DNA from: Thiodiazotropha sp040507225
GTDB taxonomy: Bacteria; Pseudomonadota; Gammaproteobacteria; Chromatiales; Chromatiaceae
Assembly: GCA_040507225.1 (NCBI GenBank)
Contig: JBEVVG010000005.1
Span: forward strand, 124,001 to 188,000
DNA: 64,000 bases
Reading direction: 5' to 3'
The position numbers were made by a program, and so were the translations under genes. The notes beneath the pieces are model-generated. The model was not told where the DNA came from, did not search any database, and saw nothing but the letters and a program-made list of their open reading frames with translations. This document shows, in pieces, positions 50,938-60,300 of the stretch (within the stretch, counting starts at the first letter, position 1; the number at the start of each line of letters is the position of its first letter).

Positions 50938-53900
50938 TCGATCACCGCCAGGGCATCCGCGAAGCGGTACTGCAACATCATTTTCTCCACCTCCTCGAGT
51001 TGTGCCGACAATGTCTCGGGCAGTTCGCAGGCCCTGAGGTCGGCCATCGCATTGCGCACATTGACGGGGCGCTTGCTGTGCAGTGCCGAGATCAGTAGCG
51101 ACAACTTTTGATCCAGCTCATCCGCGCTGGTGGCCATCGGTTCGCCGGAAGCCTCTGGTATGGCCCGCGTTGCGAGGTAGTGGCCGAGTTCTGCGCAGGT
51201 TGAGTTTAGATGCTGCTCAAGTGCGTCGACACCGCTCTGCGAAGGTGATGTTTCGACCTGCTCCGCCAGTTTATTCAACACCGAGGCTCCCAGGGTTGCG
51301 CTCAGGCCTTTGAGGGTATGTGCGGTGCGCAGCAAATCGTCCGGCGCGAGGTCGTGCAGTGAGATATCGCAGAAATCCGCATGCAGGTTGGTAATGATGC
51401 GTTGAAAAAGTGAGTCGCTGCCACCCAGGTTGGCGTAGGCGACCACCGGGTCGATATGCTTGAGTGCGGGGGTAAAACCTGGCTGTGACTGCGGCTCAGC
51501 GGTGCCTGCCGTGACAGATTGCTTGTGCGGAATATACTCCAGAAGGGTGGCATACAGTCGCTCGACATTGATCGGCTTGTTAAGATGCGCGTTCATGCCC
51601 ATGCGCTGGCTCTTCTCCACATCACTCGGCATCGCGTTCGCGGACAGTGCAATGATAGGTACCTCAGAGTCGATACGCCGAATCACCTGAGTGGCCTGGT
51701 AGCCGTCCATTTCCGGCATCTGAATGTCCATCAAAATGAGTTCATGGTGACCGGGTCTGTATCGACTGACGGCTTCGACACCGTTATTTGCGATATCGAT
51801 GAGCATTCCGCTGTTTTCCAGCAAGCCAACGACGATTTCCTGATTGGTCGTGTTGTCATCGGCGAGCAGGATCCTGGATCCGCTCAGGCTGGGCAGTTGA
51901 TATTTCAAACTGCGGGGATGCTGGTTGGCGGACGGGCGTTCACTGGCCTTGCCGAGAAACAATTCAGCCAGTTTCCGGTTGAGTTCCCACGGATTGACCG
52001 GCTTTTTCAGAAATGAGTTGACCCGGATCGTGCTGGCAAGATGGGCGACGCAATCCTGTTGATGGTTCTCGCCCATCATCAACACGAGGGGTAGCTGTCT
52101 GCTTTTGGCATCCGCTGCAGGATGTGATCGATCGTAGGCGTTGAGTAGATTCTGCTTGGCATGCTGATCCGCATCGGATGCCATGTTGCAGGAAAATATC
52201 AACAGATCATAACGATGCTCCGGGATTGTCAGCAGACCACGAGCCTGTTCATAATTGTCTGCTTTCTGCACCTTGAATCCCCAACTGCTGAGCAATCGTT
52301 CGATAATCACCTGCCAGGTGGGGTTGTGGTCAGCGATCAGAGCCTGCAGGCCGTCAAAGCCGTACAAGGGGATATCCTGGTCAGGCAGGCAGCGGAGTTC
52401 GATCACGAATTTAAAGCAACTGCCCTGGTCGGGTATGCTGTCGACACGAATATGTCCGTTCATCAGGCTTACCAGCTGCTTGCAGATCGCCAGCCCAAGA
52501 CCGGTGCCGCCGTATCTTCGCGAGGTACTGCCGTCGGCCTGGGAAAAAGAGTGGAACAGCTTTTCCTGCTGGCCCGGGCTCAGGCCGATTCCGGTATCCT
52601 GCACCTCGAATTGCAGATGCCGATCATCAACGGGTTTGATGCGCAGCGTTATGACACCATGATCGGTGAACTTGATGGCATTACTCACCAGATTCATGAG
52701 TACCTGGGAGACCCGAAGCGGGTCACCGATATAATGCCGTCCCAGGCTGGGGTCGAAGTCCACCACCAACTCGATACGCTTCTTATGAGCCTTCAATACG
52801 TTGAGGTCGATCAAGTCTTCAATGACCTGAAACAGGTCGAATTCCACCTTCTCCAACATCATCTTGCCTGCCTCGATCTTGGAGAAATCCAGGATGTCGT
52901 CGATGATGCGCAGCAACGAATTCGCGGAACCGTCGATGCGCTGCAGATAGCCGCGTTGCTTGTCGCTGAGCTCGGTTTGCAGGGTGAGGTGCGACATGCC
53001 GAGGATACCGGTCATCGGGGTGCGTATTTCGTGTGACATGTTGGCGAGAAATTCAGATTTTGCACGTGCAGCTTCCTCGGCCTTGCGTTTCTCCTCGAGG
53101 AGTCCTATCTCCAGTGCCTTTTGCTTGGTGATGTCCTTGGCGCTGACCAGGATGCGTTTTCGGTCGCTCATCAGGACCAGGGACATATTGATGGTCAGCA
53201 GCGTGCCATTCTTATGGAAACAGGATTTTACATAGTCGGTGACGTAGCCCTTCTGCAGTACATCGTCGAGTGTCTGGTGTGAACTCTCCAAATCCTCTTC
53301 GAGACTCATCTTGAGACAGCTGGTGCGGTAGAGTTCAGTCTCACTGAAGCCTGTCATTTCAGCAAATGCATGGTTGACATCGAGAAACGCGGTGGTTTCG
53401 GAATCGATCAGGGCAATACCGTCCTTGGATGTTTTATAGATAGCTTCGAAGGTCTCTTTCTGCTCCAGCAACTCGTGGGTGCGTGCCTGGATGTTTTCAT
53501 TGAGGCGGCGCTTTTCCTCCGTCCAGGCACGGTAGAAAATGATATTATTGATCGCATTGGACAATTGCGCGGTGAAGTTGCCGAGTGCCACCATCAACGC
53601 TTCGTCTTCACTCAGGTGGGTGAGGGTCGGCGTGGGCCTGGCGCTGTTGCCGACCACAATCAAGCCGAACGGAATATCGATATCTCCACCGAACAGTTCA
53701 AAGTAGGCTTCCTCGAGAAACAGCGATCGACTGAGTTTGGCTACGATGTCACTGGGTGCCTCAGGAGTGTGGGTGATCGGGTCGCGATGAATGCGCAGCG
53801 ATTCGATGACCTCGCCGGAAAGCAGCAGGTTGATGATGTTGATGACGCGCTGTTCGTGTGCATCCGGGTAACCCGAAGCCTGACGGATATGAAACCAGCC

Positions 53901-54095
53901 GTTGGCATCGTTGTGTTGAAAGATCAGGCAGCGTTCGAAACCCAGGGTGTCGGTGGCAAAACGGGCAGCCATTTCAAACGCATCGTCGAACCTCAGGGTT
54001 TCATTGAGAGATTTACCCAGGTGATGCAGCTTTTTGTAGATTTTGGTATACCGGTCTTGTATATCGAGCATCGGTTGCGCGTCAGGCAGATTCAT
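50934..54095 (-). CDS. Hybrid sensor kinase: GAF-like, PAS, HisKA, ATPase, two REC, HPt
   Basis: A 1053-residue cytoplasmic phosphorelay protein. The N-terminal 190 residues look GAF-like; a coiled coil and a PAS domain (about 212-325) follow. The HisKA box is ANMSHEIRTPMTGIL (His355), and the ATPase domain ends near residue 590. The first receiver (about 605-720) is degenerate: the strand normally carrying the phospho-Asp reads LLIFSCNM. The second receiver (about 755-870, RILLADDNTTN, LILMDIQMPEMDGY) is intact. A C-terminal HPt (about 905-1000) has the phospho-His in AHTLKGLSATLG. It lies between the V4R gene and the diguanylate cyclase gene, forming one operon. Confidence 0.92.
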   Translation of the reverse strand: MNLPDAQPMLDIQDRYTKIYKKLHHLGKSLNETLRFDDAFEMAARFATDTLGFERCLIFQHNDANGWFHIRQASGYPDAHEQRVINIINLLLSGEVIESLRIHRDPITHTPEAPSDIVAKLSRSLFLEEAYFELFGGDIDIPFGLIVVGNSARPTPTLTHLSEDEALMVALGNFTAQLSNAINNIIFYRAWTEEKRRLNENIQARTHELLEQKETFEAIYKTSKDGIALIDSETTAFLDVNHAFAEMTGFSETELYRTSCLKMSLEEDLESSHQTLDDVLQKGYVTDYVKSCFHKNGTLLTINMSLVLMSDRKRILVSAKDITKQKALEIGLLEEKRKAEEAARAKSEFLANMSHEIRTPMTGILGMSHLTLQTELSDKQRGYLQRIDGSANSLLRIIDDILDFSKIEAGKMMLEKVEFDLFQVIEDLIDLNVLKAHKKRIELVVDFDPSLGRHYIGDPLRVSQVLMNLVSNAIKFTDHGVITLRIKPVDDRHLQFEVQDTGIGLSPGQQEKLFHSFSQADGSTSRRYGGTGLGLAICKQLVSLMNGHIRVDSIPDQGSCFKFVIELRCLPDQDIPLYGFDGLQALIADHNPTWQVIIERLLSSWGFKVQKADNYEQARGLLTIPEHRYDLLIFSCNMASDADQHAKQNLLNAYDRSHPAADAKSRQLPLVLMMGENHQQDCVAHLASTIRVNSFLKKPVNPWELNRKLAELFLGKASERPSANQHPRSLKYQLPSLSGSRILLADDNTTNQEIVVGLLENSGMLIDIANNGVEAVSRYRPGHHELILMDIQMPEMDGYQATQVIRRIDSEVPIIALSANAMPSDVEKSQRMGMNAHLNKPINVERLYATLLEYIPHKQSVTAGTAEPQSQPGFTPALKHIDPVVAYANLGGSDSLFQRIITNLHADFCDISLHDLAPDDLLRTAHTLKGLSATLGASVLNKLAEQVETSPSQSGVDALEQHLNSTCAELGHYLATRAIPEASGEPMATSADELDQKLSLLISALHSKRPVNVRNAMADLRACELPETLSAQLEEVEKMMLQYRFADALAVIE

Positions 54096-54139
54096 GCGTT
54101 GTTTCTAAACCTTTTGTGTAGTCGCGTCCGATGCTTGGA

Positions 54140-55369
54140 TTAGCGGAATATCTTTACTTCCAGGTAGTCGTCTCCACAACTGATACATTTTGTCATACGG
54201 GTCTTGTACCCCTGAGTGGAGCGGCGCATGCTGCGAAAACCCTGCTCGGTCTCGATGCGTTCGCCATTCACCAGGTCGGTGTTGTAGACCAGTTGCATGA
54301 GGCCGGTAAAACCGCCGCTATTGGCCCAATGCACAGGGTATTGGCTCTTGCCGTACATGCGCAGGTGGCTCAGGTCCTCGAAATCATTGTAATTGCGGAA
54401 TACCGCAAACTCCGGCGAGAGTTCCGTCACTGTGTGGTAGCCCCAGCCCATGGTGTTGATCAGCGCGATCAGACCGCGAATCCAGTCTTCTTTGGTGGAG
54501 AGCAACGGACGGATGACTTCGTCCCATTCAGGCGATGTCATGATCCCGCCATAGGTGAAAAAACCGCAGGCATGTCCCGCTTCCATCAAAAGTTCGCCAG
54601 CCAGGGTGACGCCGTAATCGCCGGCGACTTCTGTCATCGCCCGCACGAATTCGAATTGTAAACGATTTACGAAATCGCTTTGGTTGCGCACGATGTAAAC
54701 ACCGAACGCCGGAATCAGTCCGTCTTCATTGCCGACGAAATTCACGTGCGCGCCGAGAAATGCATTGGTGATGGTTGTTTCATGTTCCCAGTTCAACGGG
54801 ACCTTGGGAGCATCGCTGAACACGGTTTCGGCTTTTGCCGGGTAGATGGAAAAGTTGCATGTGCCGAGGCCGATCTCGAAACGGTTGATGTCATGGCCGC
54901 AGGCCATGCAGTGGGTCTGCTCGACGTGGATCTCATCCAGTGGGTGTTTGAAGAGTACGGCGAATGCGGCGGCGAGGAAGCCGGCGGTGTAGTAGTCCAC
55001 CGGTTTCTGACTCTTTCCATACTTCATAGCCCAGGTCCTGGACATGAATGATTTTCGGGTGCTGACGCTTCCGCCTGCGTCGTTCAGGCTCGAGAGATCG
55101 ATCAATCCATAACCGAATGTCTTGTATACCGACTCAATGGTGTCGCGGCTTGTCTGCCGGTCCATCCCGTCGCACAGGTGTGTGAGTTGATTGAATACCG
55201 CATCCGCGGCACTGCCGATGAGAAACAGTCTGCTGTCGATATAATCGGCGTCGAGAATGGTGCGCTGCAGGTTGGTCAGGTAGTGATTGCAATGAAACAC
55301 CATCGCCTCGCCTTCGATGAACAGGCAGTTGTGCTCAATATCATAGGGATAGTTGTTGATATCAAACAT
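54140..55369 (-). CDS. Tandem V4R-like sensor protein
   Basis: A 409-residue soluble protein that appears to be an internal duplication. Each half ends in a strand with a CxxCG motif (THCMACGHD, Cys154/157; TKCISCGDD, Cys395/398). Each contains a similar helix region (AMKYGKSQKPVDYYTAGFLAAAFAVL and MYGKSQYPVHWANSGGFTGLMQLVY, the latter two quoted in part). The pattern fits V4R (4-vinyl reductase-like) domains, which bind small hydrophobic or phenolic ligands or a metal in proteins such as DmpR and BchJ. It sits just upstream of the hybrid kinase and overlaps a small gene by 8 bp. It is likely a ligand-sensing partner of the kinase (inference). Confidence 0.65.
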   Translation of the reverse strand: MFDINNYPYDIEHNCLFIEGEAMVFHCNHYLTNLQRTILDADYIDSRLFLIGSAADAVFNQLTHLCDGMDRQTSRDTIESVYKTFGYGLIDLSSLNDAGGSVSTRKSFMSRTWAMKYGKSQKPVDYYTAGFLAAAFAVLFKHPLDEIHVEQTHCMACGHDINRFEIGLGTCNFSIYPAKAETVFSDAPKVPLNWEHETTITNAFLGAHVNFVGNEDGLIPAFGVYIVRNQSDFVNRLQFEFVRAMTEVAGDYGVTLAGELLMEAGHACGFFTYGGIMTSPEWDEVIRPLLSTKEDWIRGLIALINTMGWGYHTVTELSPEFAVFRNYNDFEDLSHLRMYGKSQYPVHWANSGGFTGLMQLVYNTDLVNGERIETEQGFRSMRRSTQGYKTRMTKCISCGDDYLEVKIFR

Positions 55370-55601
55370 GGCAGCTCAACTCGGGACGATCGGCCGCGAT
55401 CAATGCCTCAGCGGTCTGTTCAAGCAGCAGGTAGGTGGATTCCGGTATGAGTAATTCGTCGAGCGCTTCGACCTGGTCCGCGGTGAGTTGCAGACCGAGG
55501 GTCTGGAAGTGAGGCAGCATGTGCAGGAGTATCCGGCTGACGATCCTTTTGTCGGCTTGGGTTTCGGCCCACGCTAGCAAGGGTTTTGCATCACGCATCA
55601 T
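55362..55601 (-). CDS. Small protein of unknown function at the head of the V4R-kinase operon
   Basis: A 79-residue, mostly helical, acidic protein with one Cys near the C-terminus; the motif-free sequence includes LHMLPHFQTLGLQLTADQ. I do not recognise a family. Its 3' end overlaps the V4R gene start by 8 bp, which is good evidence that it is translated and works with it. The 238-bp gap upstream (55602-55839) is AT-rich and should hold the operon promoter. Confidence 0.6.
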   Translation of the reverse strand: MMRDAKPLLAWAETQADKRIVSRILLHMLPHFQTLGLQLTADQVEALDELLIPESTYLLLEQTAEALIAADRPELSCHV

Positions 55602-55839
55602 TTGAAGTTCAGCCCCGTATGATCGGTTTCAACTCTGAACTGACCATTGAAACCCGGCGGATTTTTGTCGATTTTGTTGCCTTCTTACAGTTAACGGCAA
55701 TTATGAAAATAAATTCAATGTTTGTGAAGTAAAACCCATAAAACCTAGTAAACTACTGGTTAATTGTCGGATTTACGAATCGTCGTAATGCGATCTTCCA
55801 CGTCACTTCTGCCGGGTAAAACCTCGCCCTGGTTACATT

Positions 55840-56454
55840 TCAGAGAATCCAGTGGTTTTCGGGTATGACTCGTGCGTGACGTTTGAAATGAACGATGAGT
55901 TCCGGCATGAAGTGCAGAAAATCCTCTTCCATACCGGGTAACGCCTGCAGCAGCAGAGGCAGATAGTCCCGGGTTCGTTCCCTGGAACGGGCTCTCGGCG
56001 AAAGCCGGCGTTCGATTCGCCACAGGGCGCGCTCGACGCCGGTAAAACTGAGGTAGTCGTAGAGATGACCGGTTGTCCTGAGACGCAACAGAAAGTCGCG
56101 CGCAACGCTCGGATAGTCGTCAGGGAGGTGGTGGCTGCCGCGATGAAAATTGTCGATAAAATCATCGAAATCAAGGTGGGTGAAACGTGACCAGTGCCTG
56201 GCCAGGAGATGGTCATAGGCGATATCCACGACCACGCCCTTGAGACGGCCGGCGCCGCCGATTCTCGCCTTGCTGTTTTGCACCCTGGGGTGGGCATCGG
56301 TGAACGCGTCGATCTGACGGTGCATGACCAGTCCGGCGTTGAAGTCGTCACTGGCGCCTGGCCAGCTCCGGCCCTTCAACACATCGGCGAGGAGGTTGCC
56401 GTGCTGGTAAGCCATGGAGGCTTCGGAGAGAAAGATATGCGCGAGCCAGTTCAT
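55840..56454 (-). CDS. acpH: Acyl carrier protein phosphodiesterase (AcpH family)
   Basis: A 204-residue AcpH/DUF479 protein of the HD-like hydrolase group, which removes the phosphopantetheine arm from acyl carrier protein. Landmarks are MNWLAHIFLSEAS at the N-terminus, GNLLADVLKG, VMHRQIDAFTDAHP, the metal-binding DIAYDHLLARHW and FTGVERALWRIERRLS. ATG 56454 is the natural start because MNWLAHI is conserved; the frame continues upstream only as a shadow of the response regulator gene. It lies 23 bp after that gene on the same strand. Confidence 0.9.
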   Translation of the reverse strand: MNWLAHIFLSEASMAYQHGNLLADVLKGRSWPGASDDFNAGLVMHRQIDAFTDAHPRVQNSKARIGGAGRLKGVVVDIAYDHLLARHWSRFTHLDFDDFIDNFHRGSHHLPDDYPSVARDFLLRLRTTGHLYDYLSFTGVERALWRIERRLSPRARSRERTRDYLPLLLQALPGMEEDFLHFMPELIVHFKRHARVIPENHWIL

Positions 56455-56477
56455 CTTTTGTGCGCAGGCCTGCCAGC

Positions 56478-57380
56478 TCAGTGGAAGGGCACGCCCAGCA
56501 GGGTTTGAATTGCCACCGAGGTAGCGGCGGCTCGGTTGTCCACCTGGATCTTCGGGTAGATCTGCTCCAGGTGTTTGTTCACGGTGCGCGGGCTGAGGGA
56601 GAGAATCTCGCCGATCTCCTTGTTGGTCTTGCCGTGGGCAACCCACAGCAGTACCTCCGCCTCGCGCTTGGTGATGGGCAGCATCGCCTCGAGCTTTTCC
56701 GTGTCCATCAACCGCTCCTGGGTGACGATGCGGACCAGGTGCTCTTCCTGGCTGATCTGTTTGAAGTAGCTCAGGGTGATGGGTTTCTGCCGGGTATGGA
56801 TGACCCGTTCATCCCCGGTTTTCTGTGCGAGCCATTCACGGATCTGGGACTGCATTTCCTGATCGAGGGTCTTGGGGTCGATGCCGTGTCGCACCAGCAG
56901 GTCCTGGGTCTCCGGGGTCGCCCACAACAGCCGGCCTTCCGGGTTGACCGCCATCACGTACTGGCGTGCCTCGTCCAGGGCGATGCGCGCGTTGTTGATC
57001 AGGTTGGCGTTGTTGAGATGCAGGCTAATGCGAGCGAGCAGTTCCTCGGGCTTGATCGGCTTACTGATGTAATCGGTGCCGCCGTGTTCGAAGGCCTTGA
57101 CGATGTGCTCCACCTCGGTCAGTCCGGTCATGAAGATGATCGGGGTCAAAGGCAGTGAATGGCGCATCCGCTGACAGCATTCGAAACCGTCCATCACCGG
57201 CATCATCGCATCCATCAGCACCACGTGCGGTTTGATCTGCGCGACGATGTCCAGGGCCTGCTGGCCGTTGAGCGAAACCAGCACGGTGAACCCCGCCTGG
57301 TTGAGGGCGGTGTTGATCATGCCCAGTGAGTCGGGCGAATCGTCCACGACGAGGACAATGGGGTTGTTGTTATCCAGCAT
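56478..57380 (-). CDS. LuxR-type response regulator
   Basis: A 300-residue regulator. The receiver domain (about 8-125) has VLVVDDSPDS, phospho-Asp in VVLMDAMMPVMDGF and Lys in YISKPIKPEE. A middle PAS-like segment (about 140-215, YVMAVNPEGRLLWATPETQDLL) follows. The C-terminal LuxR-type HTH reads KREAEVLLWVAHGKTNKEIGEIL and SPRTVNKHLEQIYPK. It overlaps the end of the permease-kinase gene by 11 bp, so the two form a two-component pair. Its likely target is the divergent urea transporter operon (inference from position). Confidence 0.93.
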   Translation of the reverse strand: MLDNNNPIVLVVDDSPDSLGMINTALNQAGFTVLVSLNGQQALDIVAQIKPHVVLMDAMMPVMDGFECCQRMRHSLPLTPIIFMTGLTEVEHIVKAFEHGGTDYISKPIKPEELLARISLHLNNANLINNARIALDEARQYVMAVNPEGRLLWATPETQDLLVRHGIDPKTLDQEMQSQIREWLAQKTGDERVIHTRQKPITLSYFKQISQEEHLVRIVTQERLMDTEKLEAMLPITKREAEVLLWVAHGKTNKEIGEILSLSPRTVNKHLEQIYPKIQVDNRAAATSVAIQTLLGVPFH

Positions 57381-60300
57381 CTTGCGGTGTCAGGCCTTTC
57401 ACGGTTTGGATGAGTCCTTCGAAATCGCACTGTTCCGCTCTCGATCTGAGATGGGATAGCAGTCTGGGGTCGATGTTGCTCTGCTCCAGTTGCTCCAGTG
57501 ACTCCATCACGCCGCTGAGATAGCCAATTTTCGCCAGGGAGACGAGTTTGTCCAGATCGGCGTGGTCCGGGCGTTCGATCCGCTCGTTGTGTTCGGGGGA
57601 CATCCCGGTCTCCGGGACAGGCGGCGCCGGCCGCTCATGGGTCCACTGCAGATTCAGGCTGCCGCCGATCTTTTCAAGCAGATTTTCCAGGCGGATCGGC
57701 TTGATCAGGTAGGCGTCGTGCAGGTTGCGGTTGAGTTCCTCCCGATGATTCTCGATCGCGTTGCCCGAGATCATGATGATCGGGGTGTTGACGCCCCGGT
57801 CGCGCAGTTTACCGGCGAGTTCCCAACCATTGGTGACCGGCATCGAGATGTCCAGAAGGAAAAGGTCGAAGTCCGTTTCATCAGTCAACTGGAGGGCGAA
57901 CTCGGCGTTGTGTGCTTCGAGCACCTCGAAGCCGAGCGGTATCAGAAACTCGCTGACCAGCGCACGGTGCATGGGTTCGTCGTCCACCACCAGGATCTTG
58001 TGACGCGGACCGGCATAACCGGTGATGCGCTCCGGGTTCGGCGGGAGCGTTTGGGGACTGCGCACGATCGGCAACATCATGGTCAGGGTGAAGATGCTGC
58101 CCTGACCTGGCTCACTTCGCAGGGCGATGTCACCGCCCATCAGGTTGCTCAACAGGCGGCTGATGGTCAGCCCCAGACCGGTACCGCTGACCAGTTGGGT
58201 CTCCTTGCCGCGGATCCGTTCAAACGGACTGAAGATGCGCTCCTGGTGCTCCGGACCGATGCCGACGCCACTGTCGCTGACCACGAACTTGGCCACTTCA
58301 TTGCGGTAGCTCACCTGCAGTGAAACCCAGCCCTCCTGGGTGAATTTAACCGCGTTGGAAAGCAGGTTCATGAGGATCTGACGCAGACGTTTTTCATCCG
58401 TGAGCACGTAGGCAGGCAGTTCGCTGAGGCAGGAGTAACGGAACTCCAGATTCTTCGCCCGGGCCTGGATGGTGAACATCTCCACCAGTTGATCGATCAG
58501 TGCCCGGGGTGAGACCGGGTCCCGATGCAGGTCGATGCGCCGCGCCTCGATCTTGGAGATCTCCAGTAATCCCTCGATGACATCGGCGAGGTGCTCCCCG
58601 CTGCGCAGGATCACCGAGGCGCCACGTTGCCCGGATTTGGGCAGCTCGGCATCGTTTTTCAGCAACTGGGCGTAACCGAGGATGGTGTTCAGGGGGGTGC
58701 GCAGTTCATGGCTGACACCCGAGAGGTAACGGCTCTTTGCGGTGTTGGCGCTCACCGCGGCTTCCTTGGCTTCCTGCAGTTTCTGGTAAGTGCGTTCATG
58801 CGCGGCCATCTCCCGGCTCAGCTGCTCGGTGCGGTTCTGCGACTCCTCCAGGGCCTTGCGGCGGCTGTTCTGGGCCAGCACGTAGAGCCAGATCAATACC
58901 CCGGTAACGATCATCAGCAGGAAGAAGGTCTTCCACAAAGCGGCATCGACCAGGGCCTGGGTCTGGGGTGAATCCGCATTCCCGGACACCGACACCAGGG
59001 CGAACAGACCGGCGATCAGCAGTGCGGTGAGAAACAGAATGGTCAGGAAGTGGCTCACCATACCGTGCATCCGCTGTACCAGGGACTTGGGCAGCAAAAG
59101 GCTCAGCGCATGTTCGGTCTGCACCTGCAGATGGGCCTCGGGACGACAGCGGTCGTTGCAGCTCGAATCCAGGGAACAGCACAGGGAACAGATGCTGTTT
59201 TGATAGGCCGGGCAGTGGGTCATGTCCTCGGCTTCGAAAGGGTTCTCGCAGATGATGCAGCGCTGCTCGGTGACCCCGGGATCGGGCGTCTCCTCCCGCG
59301 CCAGGTAGTAACGGCCTTGGGTCAGCCAGGCGATCAGCGGCGCGGTGAGGAAAGGCGTGAACAGGGCTATGAAAGGGGACAGGGCCTTGAAGGTATCGCC
59401 AAACAGTCCGAGTTGTCCGCTGATGCCGATCATCGAGGCGATGAGCATCGAACCGACGCCCACCGGGTTGATGTCGTAGAGGTGGCCGCGTTTGAATTCG
59501 ATCTGTCGCGGCCGCAGCTTGAGCCAGCGGTTGAGAGTCAGGTCCGCCACCAGGGCGCCGATCCACGCCAGCACCAGCGGGGAATAGGTGATGAGAATGC
59601 TCTCGAAGGCGGTGTACAGGCCCAGTTCCATCAGCAGCAGGGCGATGATGACGTTGAAGAACAGCCATACCACGCGCCCCGGGTGACTGTGGGTCAGGCG
59701 GGAAAAGAAATTGGACCAGGCGAGGGAGCCGGCATAGGCATTGGTCACGTTGATCTTGAGCTGGGAGATGATGACGAAGGTGCCGACCAGCGCCAGGGCC
59801 AGGTCCGGGTTGTGGGTGATGTAGCTGTACGCCACCAGGTACATGTGGGCCGGGTCGTCGGCCAGATCCGGGGCCACCCCCTGCTGCAGCGCCATCACTG
59901 CGAGAAATGAACCGGCGAGAAGCTTGATCACCCCGAACAGGGTCCAGCCGGGCCCGGAAAGAATCAGCGCGGTCCACCACTTGGCGTCCTGTTGATTCTG
60001 CCTGGGGAGAAAACGCAGATAGTCGACCTGCTCCCCGTTTTGCGCCATCAACGGAAAGATCACTGCGGCGGCGGCGCCGAACAGCAGCAGGTTGAAGCCG
60101 GAGTCGCCGGTTGTCTGGAAGCCGCGAAATTCGGTCCACTCCGAGAGGGTCTCGGCATGGTGGATGAAGATGATCAGCAGCGGGGCGATCTGCAGAATGA
60201 TCCAGATCGGCTGGGTCCAGAGCTGAAAATGGCTGATCCGGCTGATGCCGTGGATGACCACCGGAATCACCACCAGGGCGCTGATCACGTAGGCCCAGGA

